Of a stretch of 64,000 bases of DNA, positions 47,876 to 59,900 are shown in pieces. The notes under the pieces were generated by a model that saw nothing but the letters and a program-made list of their open reading frames with translations, was not told where the DNA came from and did no database searches. Within the stretch, counting starts at the first letter, position 1. The number at the start of each line of letters is the position of its first letter. A program made the translations under genes and the position numbers. Location of the stretch: contig NC_068569.1 in NCBI RefSeq assembly GCF_025698545.1, forward strand, positions 10,230,001-10,294,000, in the 5' to 3' direction. The stretch is from Gossypium raimondii (lineage: Eukaryota; Streptophyta; Magnoliopsida; Malvales; Malvaceae).

Positions 47876-49452
47876 TTTGCTAGTCTATTGATAGAGGCCC
47901 ACAATTTGACCTAATATGAGAGATCACAAAAAGCCAACAAAAGAGATCAAAGAAAAAGGACTCAAACGACCAAATTTTCAACTATCTCACACAACAAATA
48001 CTAACAACAGTCCTAAGTTTTTAGTCATCCACAGAGGCAAAACAATCGTTTGAGACTATTTAGTGACATAGGAGACCAAAGATAATCCAATCACGAAAGC
48101 CTTGAGGCGGGCTCATACACCTTAGAGCTACTTTGCAAACTTGGAGCACTAGAGGGTCGCAGAAATCACCCTGTATAAAGGTCAAACACCCTTTTCGAAA
48201 GAGTCTAAACTCAACATTTAATTTAACTTGATAGTTACATAATAAATAAACTTACTTTTATTACTCATATAACAAACAAACTTACTTTTATGACTTATAT
48301 AAAATAATAAAATATCTAATCATATCTAATCACTTTCATAGTCTGTACTAACATCAGAAGTGAGTTCAGTTCTTCTATCATCTTTGTTTTTTATTTTTTA
48401 GCTTTGTAACACTTTATCTCCATCTATTCAATATTTTGTTTAAGACCATCACGTGAGCTGTCAAGATTGTCTTCTACTTTTATATGTGATGTCTTTTCCT
48501 GCGAAATGTTCTAAGTTGGTGTACTTTCTATTGCACTGCTAAAAAACCATGAATAGTCTTGTAACCATTCTTTTGGATCTGATATATTTAACTGGTAACC
48601 ATCTAATATCTTTTTTAACTGTTTTTGATAAAGTGTCGGTAGTTTAATCCTTATGTTATTAATTTAAACGCATAAAATATGCAAAATAAACATCATAGTT
48701 TATAATATGCTGAGGGCAGCAGCTCCCGTATCAAGTAGCTTTATAGCTTAAACCCCTACTTCGAAACAGAATCCCTTTGGTCAGCTAAACCTTTTATCCT
48801 AATTCCCCAGCTCCAAACACTCACTGACTCTGACTGTATAGCCGACAAGGTATTCTCTTTTGTCTTCATTTATTCTTTTCCTTACTACGTCACAGGCTTT
48901 CCTTGTCTCGCTTGCGACACCCAGAAAATTGGAAAACAAAACTGAAAAAAAGTTTGAGAATTTTAGTTGATGAAAATGTCCAAGTAAATGAAACCCAAGT
49001 GCTGGGTTCTCACTAAGAAGCTGAAAATGTTTTTTTTCTTTTTCACTTTTAGAAGCAGAAAGTTATTAGCTTTAGTTGAAAAAAAAGGGTCTGGTTATTG
49101 ATGTTAAGTCCACTATTTTTTAAGTAAATTTACACGTACACATGTACTTGGGTTTTCAACTTGGGGGTTAAACTAAATCATTTGATTATTAGAAATGGCT
49201 TACGAAAAATGGTGTCGTTCTACAATGTTTCCTTCTTCCTCCAACTTTTCGTCAAGCGAAGTGTTCGATAAAATGCTTCACTGATGAAAAAGTAAGGCCT
49301 TTCAAATTCTTTCATCTTTTCGTCGAGCGAGGTGTTCGATAAAATCCTTCACTGTTGAAAAAGAAAGCCTTTCAAATTCTAACGTTTGTGATGTTTTTTA
49401 TCTTGTGGCTGATTTTGATAGTTTGTTTGGGATGTAGTGATTTATAATAAGA
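47876..49452. other. Intergenic region and leader of CCMH
   Basis: From 47880 to ~48650 no gene is seen. From ~48715 the sequence looks like a transcribed leader; a donor-like site (gccgacaag followed by gtattc, ~48849) suggests a 5' UTR intron. A 71-bp-period tandem duplication just before the gene is listed separately. Confidence 0.45.
49245..49380 (+). repeat. Tandem duplication with 71-bp period upstream of CCMH
   Basis: Copies 49245..49310 and 49316..49380 share cttttcgtc(a/g)agcga, gtgttcgataaaat and ctttcaaattct with few differences. They lie 70-200 bp before the CCMH start codon, within the presumed 5' UTR intron or leader. Confidence 0.8.
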
Positions 49453-50622
49453 ATGGAAATCAAAGATGATGAAGTGAAGAAGGCGCAAGTCGTGGAAGCC
49501 AGGGCAAGAAATATCAGCCACAACGTGCGATGTACAGAATGTGGGAGTCAGTCTATTGAAGATTCACAAGCAGATATCGCAATTCTCCTCAGAAAGGTAC
49601 ACTCTTTTGTTCTCTTCCTAATGGTTATGTAAAAAGCCAAGTTATTTCCTTCTGCATTTGCATCCAGATGAAATCGGTGCTTGTTAATAAAATTTTTCAG
49701 TGCTATTCTCTCATTAAATAAAATAAAAATAGTTTCTTGGTAGAATTTATCACTTAAATGTTCTCAAATTCCTAACTTCTAATATTATTGCACACTTTGG
49801 ACTTTTTTGAGGGTGGTGGAACTGGTTGATCAAGTTTTTGTCAACATGGTGAAATGGTTACTTCATTGAACTAGTAGTTTGTCGGTTAATGGCTTGCTTT
49901 TACGCCTTTGTTGTTTTATCATATTTTGTTTTCTTCTAATCTGTAGATCTGCAATTGGATCGTTTCTTGTTCTGTGTGTTGTTTAGCTTCTTCATGTTCT
50001 AATATTTCTAAAACTCCGAACTCTCTGCATTCCATGGAACTCTAGTATTGTTTCATCTACCCTCTGTTTAGTAATTAAAACTATGGACTGTCTTTTGTGT
50101 TGCAAAATGAAACATGTGCTAGCTTTCATTTTTGTTTGTCTATACTTTTGTGCTTATCTTATAGCAACTTCCAACTTTTTATTTTATTATTGCAGTTAAT
50201 TCGTGATGAGATTCGAGCTGGAAAGAGTGACAAAGAGATTTATAAAAAGCTTGAAGAGGATTACGGTGAGACGGTACTTTATGCCCCAAAGTTTGATCTG
50301 CAGACTGCAGCCTTGTGGCTATCACCGGTTAGTCTAAAATCTTAAGACCTCTCTGGTGGTATTGTAATCTGTACCCACATTTCATATTTAAACTAAAATA
50401 GAAGGATGTTGGGGACAGCTGCTTGTTGCAGGTGCTGCTGGTGGTATGTGGGCTTACAATAAACACAGACAAAAGACTAACGTGCACATCATGGCTTTGA
50501 ATCTTGTTAGAGGTGTTCCACTGACCCCAAAGGAGAAGGAAACTATGCTAGACTTGCTCACACCTCCTCCTCCACAAGGTGTTACTCCTTCCTCCTTGTG
50601 GAGTCGATGGCGAGGTTGGTGA
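49453..50622 (+). CDS. CCMH: Mitochondrial cytochrome c maturation protein CcmH
   Basis: CcmH reduces apocytochrome c (with CcmF/CcmG partners) before haem attachment in the plant mitochondrial system I pathway; it sits in the inner membrane with its thiol motif facing the intermembrane space. Exons are 49453..49596, 50196..50327 and 50419..50622; 480 nt, 159 aa, the same length as the Arabidopsis protein. The catalytic RCxxC motif is in NVRCTECGSQSIEDS (residues ~25-38). KSDKEIYKKLEEDYGETVLY and the following FDLQTAALWLSP are family signatures. One membrane span lies at ~89-106. Exon 3 was started at 50419 (after gggacag) because the later AG at 50431 would shift the frame away from GGMWAYNKHRQK. 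No lesions. Confidence 0.95.
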
Positions 50623-51876
50623 TGGGTTTTTTTCCTATCTTTTCCTTGATGGACCTTGAAGTTTCTTTCATTGGTGAATAATCTCATATAGTGACCAGGG
50701 TGAGATAATCGGAACAGATGCAAATATAATATAATTCCAATAATCAACTATAGGCCTGACTTGTGTTTTTTATACCCTATCTTTTCTGTAAAGATAAAAT
50801 GCAATTTCACTTTAATAATAGTATAACTTTTGATGTTAATTTTACGATGCATGTATACGATACCCTACCTCATTCTTGCTCTGGTTTTGCTTCTGTTTCT
50901 TGGATCTTCGAATTTGAAACTTCTTTGGGTTGGTTTATCGGACGCTTTTATTTGGTTCTTAGTTTTCACTGGCCATTGCTGCTCCAATAATTACATTTGT
51001 TTGGTGACAGACCTTTGTTCAGTCAGTTCCAGCACCACAAAATTAGGTTTTTGCCTTTACTTCTGTTATGTTAATATTTAAGGGTTTTATTGGTGATGTT
51101 AATTTTCTGAATATTTTTACTGGATTAGTTGATAGAAAAAAAGTTCAGTATCAATTTAGAACAAAAAAAAGCCTTGTAAGTACTAATTTGGAAGAAATGG
51201 ACAAGATGAGTACTAATGTTATATTTAACCCAAACGAAAATTAACTAAAAATTTCGGTCCCTCTCCCGCTCTGGCCAGTTGCCTTCACCTTTTGCTTACT
51301 CCGCTAATGCTCTTACTCCCTTCTTAAAACAAAATTTAAAAAATGAAAAAAAATCCAACGATCCCTAATTGTCCAGCCGTATCAAACGGTCAATAATTAA
51401 CTAATCTCGCTATTAAACGAAAATCAAACTATAGTGGTCAACCATATCTCAAGAGATGAAAGCTGATCAAATACGGTTACTCTCACGTTGGATTTCTAAG
51501 GAAATTAAAAAATTGTTTGTTTCTTATAGCTTTTGTTCCAAGTGCTGAGATCACATCAGATCAGATCGATTCAGGTAAGCTTCAAGAAAGGTCATCTAAT
51601 TCAACTGTTTTAAGGAATTTATGTTTGATAAATCAAGCAGCTGATAATGATTTTTCGTTGTTCTTCGGTTCCGCTTGCTTAAGAAATATCGAATTTTCTG
51701 GTGGTGATATGCTAAATCTACTAGTATTAATTTTTTTAAATGAATTGTCATTTGACAGCTCGTTAAATTTCTCGCTCGCTTGTGCGTTTTTGTTGCTTGA
51801 ATTTGGTAATGATGTAAACAAGGGTTAGATTAAGCATTTGTTGATGGTATGATTTTGAAAGATTAAAGGTCCAACC
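50623..51876. other. Spacer between CCMH and the thioesterase gene
   Basis: CCMH 3' UTR (to ~50760) followed by AT-rich DNA. A possible untranslated first exon of the thioesterase ends at a donor-like gattcag/gtaagc at ~51573, with an acceptor-like attaaag before 51870. Nothing else recognised. Confidence 0.4.
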
Positions 51877-52627
51877 ATGGAGGGGGAAAAGTTGCCGCGG
51901 ATTTCCCGGAAAGGGATTCAGGAATATCTGAACAAGGAGATGCCTCATGTGGAGCTACAAAATATAACTGCTAAAGGATTGATAATCGATCATGCCCGTA
52001 AGGGATTTGTGCGCTGTACTTTCATCATACCGCCTTCTGCATCAGTTAAATTCTTAACTCTTCATCTAATATAATATTTCACTGCTATGTTTTTTTATCT
52101 GTACAACTGTGATTTAAACCGAAGTTTTTTTTAGATAGTTCACAACTTAGGTTTCATTCCATTACTTTTTTATACATTAAAAACAAACTCATATATATAA
52201 TTGATTAAAAATTGTTTCAAATATAATAGGATGCACATGGAAACTGGCAAGTGGGTGCAATTGCAACGATAGTTGACATCGTTGCATCAATGGCCATATG
52301 CACCGAAACTGCTATAATTCGAGGCAATGTCACAATGGATTACAACATTTCATATTATTCATCGGCTAAAATTCAAGTATATTCCTAAAAACTTTAAAAT
52401 TCCATTTATATATATATAAACTTTTCGATGGTTTACCTGTGTATATACATAAATTGCAGGAAGAAGTAGAGATAGTGGCAAAAGTTGTAGGGAACAAAGG
52501 AAAGCTTAGCTCAACAAGAGTGGAGGTGAAGAAGAAAGACGATGGAGAGTTAATTGCAATTGCCAAACAATGGACTGCTTCTAACGAATTTAGGGCACCA
52601 TGGATAAACCATCCTAGCAAACTTTAA
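51877..52627 (+). CDS. Hotdog-fold thioesterase (ACOT13/PaaI-like)
   Basis: Small single-domain acyl-CoA thioesterase-like protein of the 4HBT/hotdog superfamily. Exons 51877..52044, 52230..52376 and 52460..52627, all phase 0; 483 nt, 160 aa. The core hotdog helix region reads DAHGNWQVGAIATIVDIVAS (residues 57-76), followed by the strand TMDYNISYYSSAK and the closing strands EVEIVAKVVGNKGKLSSTRV. The Asp at about 72 is in the position of the catalytic acid of THEM2-type enzymes. The usual HGG before it reads QVG here, so the active site may differ from typical ACOT13. No transit peptide is obvious. The gene sits beside an NPF1 transporter, as do thioesterase genes At3g16175/At1g52191 in Arabidopsis (recalled). 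Substrate unknown. Confidence 0.85.
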
Positions 52628-54785
52628 CAACTATGTATTACTTAATTTGTTTTCTTCTTTTCTTCATTTAGAAATATATATAACAAAAAAAAAGTTAAAA
52701 GATTGTATTTTGATACACCAATGAAATCCATACATGATCAGTGGACTAGATTAAAACACATTATTAGAAATTAAGGAATAAAGACAGCATACCATGATGA
52801 ACTCAAAATTTATTTTATTGATTTAAAAGTTTAGATATTGATATTTTCAAAAAATAAATAGATATTGATTGCTTTGTAATTGACTCATGTAAGTTGTGAA
52901 AATTTTAGTAGTAAATGTGACACTAAGGAGTGCACAAACTTTAATCCCCAAATCATAAATTTCTATTTGACTTTATAAAATTATATAATTGATGCGATGT
53001 TAAAATGGTTAGTTGACCTCTAAAAAAATATTTTTATTTTTTAAAAATTATAAAATTTAAATTCATATAATCATAAAATTATATTTTTAATCACTCTGAA
53101 ACCTTATAATTTAATTCTAGCTCAAAAAAGAATTTGTTACTTCATCTTAGTAAAATAAAAATTTAAGAAGGCCGCCCATCGTTGGGAGTCTGTAGCACCA
53201 GGAAATTTGTGATGGTGGTGTGTTACCTGTAACCGAAGGGCAAAATAAGAGGGTAAAAGAAATCGAGGTTGGTCCCGTACGAAAATCCCCCCCCCCCCTT
53301 TTTAACTTTGTCTTATTGTACTCGTAATCTATATTTTAAAAGTTAAATCAATGATCAAATTGATTAAATCATTAGTTTTTTATTAAATGAATGGAACAAA
53401 TTAAACTATTAGACCAATCACTGTCACTTTTTGATCATAAGTTGAAAATAAAGTGAAAAACAAATAAGATAAAAAAAAATTATTAATTCAAATAGTTTTT
53501 ATCCCGATTTTTCGATTTTGGTTTCTAATTATTTTACTGGTTAACAACAGTTTTTCTTTTCAATTATGACAGCAGTTAAATTGACGGATCAATTAACTTT
53601 TTATTCAATCGATTTAATCTGTTAATTAGACTCAATTCTGACAACTTTAATGCCAAGGTCTCCTTTAATTTTGTTGCGGTTTAGAAACAGGATTAGTCTT
53701 GATCTGCATCAAAAGGGTGCATTGTCTCCTTTAGCAGGACACTTGTGTGTGGAATCGCAGATTCAATTTTTAATCGATCTCTCTCCGTTTACTTATTCTG
53801 TATGTATATAAGCCAAAACCATATTGTTTTTGGTATTTCATCCTGGGGTCCTTCTATAATATGTTGGAAACATTAACCTCCCTTGGAATGCTTCTTTTAA
53901 ATGTATCTGTGTAACATATCGCCTGTTCTGACAGTATTTAGTACTTGTCAATGCATTTTGCTGTCACTTTTATAATTTCTTGATATAGAACTAAATTATA
54001 TACATTACATCGACACCATATCAAAAATATATATTTAAGATATAATATGATAAAAATAATATAAATACAAATACCAAATAAATATATGAATGTGTTAAAA
54101 TGTGTCAAAATTTTTATCAAGTATATCATTTTAGATTATAATGCAAAAATAACACACATACAAGTTAATGAGATTTTGACATTGCCGGAAAAATTTAGGA
54201 CTTTTGAGTCCTTTCAAGTATTAAGATTTGAGTTTTATTATGCACAAGTATTATATTTTGGTCTCTAATATCACTGTATGCGGTTGTTATGAATGTGTTT
54301 GTTTGATTATATTTTAATTTTCATTTACTTGTGCTTTTGTGTTGATTTGATTATTTTTACGGCTACTCAAATATGTATTTATAATGTACTTTGGATCAGA
54401 CCAAACAAACCCAAATCTTTTTAAAAGAAAATTATTTACTCAAATTCGATCAAACTTGCAAATCAAATAAATTACTCAACTTGCTAACAGATCTAATTAT
54501 AAACAAAGACCATGGAATAACTTCCGATGATACAAATTGTGATAGGTCAGAATCGGACTAAACCCAATTTATATGTAATCAGACTTTTTAAGCAGCAATC
54601 CCTTTTCTTATCTCAACCTGCGAAATTGATTTATGTAATGGAATTTCATCCTTCGAAACAAAAGAAACAACAAAGTAGCAAACCGTTGTACACTGAAAAG
54701 TTAACTTTATTACAAGAAGATTCTAAAACACACTTTATTCAGTAGAATTGCAGAACAAAAAGACAGTAGTGGAGAGCCTTAAAAG
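52628..54785. other. Spacer between the thioesterase and peroxiredoxin genes
   Basis: AT-rich. A poly-C run lies at ~53287, next to a less AT-rich patch at ~53165..53280 with no recognisable frame. The last ~100 bp is the 3' UTR of the peroxiredoxin. No gene or clear element found. Confidence 0.4.
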
Positions 54786-55677
54786 TTAGAGAGCCTTAAG
54801 CATATCTTCAGCGCTGGAAACTTTGAACTGCCCATCCGATTCCACGTTAGCAACTTTCACCTTAAGGTCATCAAGCAACAAAGCAAACCTTTGTGATCGA
54901 ATCCCAAAACCTCTGTCCGACACGTCAAGCTCAAGCCCTAGTGTTTTTACGTAAGCACCTGAGCTATCAGACAAGAACTTTACGTGCTTGTTTTCGGGAT
55001 ATGACTTGCCCCATGCCCTCATCACATATGGGTCATTAACTGCAACAGAAACCCCAAAATTCGTTGCCTGTTTTCCGTAATAATCAATGTCTAACTTGTT
55101 TGGTCGTAAAATTTATGATCAATGTTTGTTTTAAATTAACGCCTGTTTCAATTTTAAAATGAATTAAACAAGTAGTGGAAAGTTAGCAAGTTGAGTGTTA
55201 CCACTGATGACGATAATCTCACTAATGCCTTTTGACTTGAGCTCCTCTGCCTTTTCAATGAAACCTGGTACATGTTTCAAGCTGCTCGGGAATTGGAAAA
55301 GAAACAACATATATGCGATTTAAGGACCCATCTGTAAAGTTTTCTAATCAAATAACAGTGAAAACAATATTTGAAAGGTAATTGTGAACATTAAGAAAAT
55401 TAAAATCCCAAAGTAACGATTATAAAATATACATAAATGGTAGGATCATTATTTAAACAGGTGGGTGACAATACCAACAAAGACCTTGTTTTAAAAGCGA
55501 ATTATTTGGGAGCTCGTTTTACCTGCATGTGGGGGTAAAAGCACCGGGAACTCCACAGAGAATGACCTGTTTAGCGGCAGCAAGGGAGTGTACGGACACG
55601 TTTAGAATCTGATGGGCCTCATCAGCATATGAGAGAGTACCATCGGGAATCGTGTCACCGACCACAATACAAGCCAT
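54786..55677 (-). CDS. PRXII: Type II peroxiredoxin (cytosolic PrxIIB/C-like), resolving Cys missing
   Basis: Thiol peroxidase reducing H2O2 and alkyl hydroperoxides, normally regenerated by glutaredoxin or thioredoxin. Exons in transcript order 55523..55677, 55202..55281 and 54786..55039; 489 nt, 162 aa, the length of cytosolic plant PrxII, without a transit peptide. The peroxidatic Cys is C51 in GVPGAFTPTCS, followed by LKHVPGFIEKAEELKSKG. The second catalytic Cys of plant PrxII (C76, in a LCISVND context) is Val here: EIIVISVND. The protein instead has Cys at 41 (VILCGVPG, usually Phe) and at 3. The rest is intact (KSYPENKHVKFLSD, RFALLLDDLKVKVANVE, VSSAEDMLKAL). Stop and splice sites are normal, so it looks like a functional but altered paralogue. 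Confidence 0.95.
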
Positions 55678-56970
55678 TTACTTTTGTGGTTTTTCTTTCG
55701 TTATGAGTTCGTTGGTGGGGTGAGAGAAGAGGGTTAAGTTTTGCATGTTTACGTATTAACAGCATCCATATATATATGTAGAGGAGGGATGTTTGTTGGA
55801 AGGACAGAATCAATGGTGGTGGTACCAACTTAGTATAAGGACAATGAAATGTGGACTTTTGCTTACGGTTGGCTCGATAGAGATGGTGGGGGACTAACTT
55901 CTCACTTTTAACTCTTATGATCCATTTTCTTATTGTTTTGATTAAAGTGAGAATATAGATTTCAGTATAGTTGGCAAAAGTTAATTATGCGCATGTTGAG
56001 ATCTTCAATCTCATCATACTGTTTATGCTTTATAATTTAATTCTATTTTGTAAGTCTTCGGATATGTTTTTTGTAATATAAAAAAATCGAAGATGCAAAA
56101 AAGAAATAAAATGAACATATGGTACCAGGATGTAGTCCATTTATTCTATAGACAATGGGGTTCTTGGTAAGTAAATGGTCCATCATCAATGGTGTCATGG
56201 CAGTAGCAAACAATCTTGGTAGTGTCAATAATTGAGGTTTTCAAGGACTTCTGGTTTTGCGAACAAAAAACAAACACCACCTATCAATAAGTTTTGTACT
56301 ATTAAATATTTGGATTTGTTTATTGCAACATGTACCTTCCATTTTCAAATGATTCGAAGGCACCATTATTGACGACTGTATTTGAATGTTGCAGAGCAAA
56401 GAAGAATTTATAATAGTACAACGACAACAAAATACTCCAAGAAAGAAAACCCAATAAATTGTGGTCAACCTTTAATGTGAATAATTGTACTATTTCCTAT
56501 CAAATTAGGCTGCCAAGAAAGTCAACAACATAAATACAACACGCTTTCCTAGAGTGATGTTTACAAAACATACATACATTGATATATAGGCAAATAAACA
56601 AGAAAGGAAAATGTAGGCATCATCAGACTCAGATCCACCCACTATTTACTGCAATACTAAAGCAGTGTGATAAAAATACAATGTAAAAAGAGGGTAAAGA
56701 ATGATATATATGACACAGATTTTGGAGAAGAAATTCACACAAGTAAATGATATGCATAAAAGATGTTATATGGTTTCAAAAACTATATTTCCTACTCACT
56801 AAACACCAAACTATATTTTATATGTAGACAAATTTTGAACTGCAACAGTCATTCCAAAGCACTCATCAAGCTAACAAATATAAGGGCTTTCTCCGATCAG
56901 TGTAATCTTCTACAATCTTCAACCCATTTCACTTCAGGTTTTAACCTTGGTCCTTATATTAGACAAATCA
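55678..56970. other. Spacer between the peroxiredoxin and NPF1 genes
   Basis: Holds the peroxiredoxin promoter (upstream of 55677) and the NPF1 3' UTR (below 56971). No extra gene or repeat recognised. Confidence 0.45.
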
Positions 56971-59900
56971 TCATCTTGCAATCGATTTAACTTTTGTTGC
57001 TTGTCGACCCGTCGGTCCATAAGCCCAGGCACAGAGGAAGTAATAAAACAGATTGATGAAACTCAATATGGCAAGAACCCAATAGTAGTTGTCGATGCGA
57101 CCTTTGTTTATGTTGCTCGAAACCCAACTCTCTTTACCGCCTTTTGAAGTAATATCGTCGATGATGCTCACAACAACACTAGCTAGCACATTTGCCACAG
57201 CCAATCCGAGTCCGAAGAGGGCAGCGGCAATGCTTGACATACTCTTGGGTAACTCGGAATAGAAGAACTCTGTCTGCCCTATTGCAGTGAAGGCCTCAGC
57301 AAAACCATTCAAGCAAAACTGTGGCACAAGCCACATAGCAGACATTTTCACAACTGCAGTAGGGTTGTTTTGAAACCCGGATCGAATTGCTTCCTTTCGT
57401 CGTGCGTTCTCGACAATGGCTGAAACTACCATAGCAATGCAGGTAAGAAAGAGTCCAATTCCCATCCTTAGTTTGACACCAATGCGTACTGGTTTACCCT
57501 TGATCTTTGATGCCATGGGGAGGATCGCACGATCATAGAAAATAACCCATAGTGCAAGGGAGATGATGTTGAACATTCCATAAGAGCCTGCTGGAATCTG
57601 AAACTTTTTTGTAAGGTGTCTGTCCATAGAGCTAGCTTGAAGCACAGGAAATGAGTTTTGGCTTAAATTTATGGACATTATGATCCCAGTAGACCACAAT
57701 GGTAAGACCTTAATTAGCGCTTTTAGCTCTTCCACTTGCTCTACCGTGCAAAGACTCCATGGATTTGCGGCTGAGCCATCCAGAGCAATGTCTTGTTCGG
57801 GGTTTTTGATGATGCAAGCTTTGTTTAAAAATCTAAGAGCAGGGCAGCAACATGGTAAATAAAACATGTCAGTCAAAAAATTCAAGAACGACATTTAAAT
57901 GGTGAAGGATACTGCAATTATTGTTCGTACCTTAATTTGTCAGTTGGTGCAACAACGTTAGAATCCCTTTTATGATGGTAACTTGCAGTTGAGTTTGGAA
58001 GTGGAAATGTCAGATTTCGGTTTTTGTAAGCAACGATGATTACTTGAACAAAGCCAGTAAGCAAGCTCTTGCTTGCCTGCTGCTTAAGATAGAAGGGAGA
58101 AGCAAGGAAAAACACAAGAGCGGAGAGCAACATTAAGATTGCTGGAACTCCAAAGCCTACTCTATATCCAAACTGATCTTGAATATAAACAATACCCGTC
58201 AATGCAATTAAAACAGATATAGCTGCAGATGCATAATACCAGCCAAAGAAGCTCTCCAAGACCCTGACATTTTTCGGATTATCTCTTCGGTCTAATTGGT
58301 CAGCCCCAAATGCCAAGGAGCATGGTCTAACACCACCAGCTCCAAGGGAAATGAGAACAAATGAGAAGAATAATAGAGTCATCTGCGCCGATGTTGGAGA
58401 ACTGCAGGTCTGGGTCATTAGGTCGCAGGGTGGAGGCTTTGACTGTGGAACCATGGCTGTTAACCATAAAAGTATCATCCCCTATAAAATTCGAGGTCAG
58501 GATTATTCTCATGACAGTGCATGATAAAGCATTTTCGAGGGAATTCATGATAGTGTATTGGAGATGTGGAATAATATGCTTGAACATATCTAACTCTAGG
58601 AATTCTATCAAAAAGATTGAGATCACAATAAATTTAACCAAAACGAATTAAAGACAATACAAAATGGAAAAATATTGTTCTTCTGAATTTAAGAATTAGG
58701 AAGATTTAATTATCGGACCACAACTCCTTTAACAAATTGTTTCTAAAAGAACTTTAAGTGCAAACTAGCACTATTTCATTTTGGCCCCAATAGAGAACCT
58801 AATCATATGATTCAGAAGCCAAGTTGCTCACCCCCCAACTCTCGAATAGGATTGCACCAGGCGAGCAGGCTGGACCAGTGTTGAAAAACGCTATACATAC
58901 AGATTTTTCTTCTGTAAACTAATAATAGAGTAAGATGATGAAAAAGTAAAACTGGTCCAGTGCTGATAACCATAAAATGTCTCTATTACTTTTCGCTTTG
59001 GTAAAAGTGCTGTCAGAGCTGGTATCGGGGTTTACCAGTAGAAACTTGGTAGCATTTTTGTCAAACCTTGCACCAGTGTTCCAAGGCGTAATACAGATCA
59101 ACTAAAGCGCCTAGCTAATTGCACTCCCAAGTCCCAAGTCCTTAAGCAAGACGCTTTGATAAGACCCGCACCTTTTTTGTGCCTACATGCACTCTTAAGG
59201 GTGACAGCCTTTAGAAATCATTCTCAACTTAAGCGTCCCTTTATATTAGTAATTTTTGTTAGTGTATATGACTATTTATGTTGTTATGGTTTTAGTAAGG
59301 AAAGAGACAATGCAAAGTCTGTCCACATTGGGAATAAGGAAGAATAATGGGCATTAACAGGACCATGCACAGGTTTCTTTTTTGAAAATATAAGTGAAGG
59401 AAACATTGAGCTAGACTGTGATGATGAGTTCTAGTAAATTATAAAGACAGTTTTGATCATCAAATCTTTCTAAAATGAAACTTCTTAAATTCCTCCCAAT
59501 TTCACTCCCCATAGACATAAGTACTTGAACAAATTATAGTGTTTGTTCAAATTATTTGGTCATAATGTTTGAAAAAAAAGGGAACTTGGTCAAAAAAGGG
59601 GGCATTAATTTGGTCTAGTCTAGACCCAATAGCCAACAAAATCCACCCACCACAACCACCAAAGTTTTTAGCTGGAGTGGCAGATATTTAGACCTAATAT
59701 ATATGAACAAGAAACCGAATAAGTGGAGAGAGAGAAGGGTGCAGTCTCCTCGGTCCTCACTCATTTATTTAGCACCAGGCTTTATCCCCAATAATGATAA
59801 ACTGATAGCAGTACCTCCAGAGCCCCAAAAAAAAAAGGTCAGCTGTTTCCTATATTCACGTGGGCTGCCGGGACAAATCCTTTGTGACAGGTGCTAACTT

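Noticed and set aside
50431-50433. Alternative acceptor for CCMH exon 3 (gttgcag)
   Set aside because: It would shift the frame out of the conserved membrane segment; the acceptor before 50419 keeps it.
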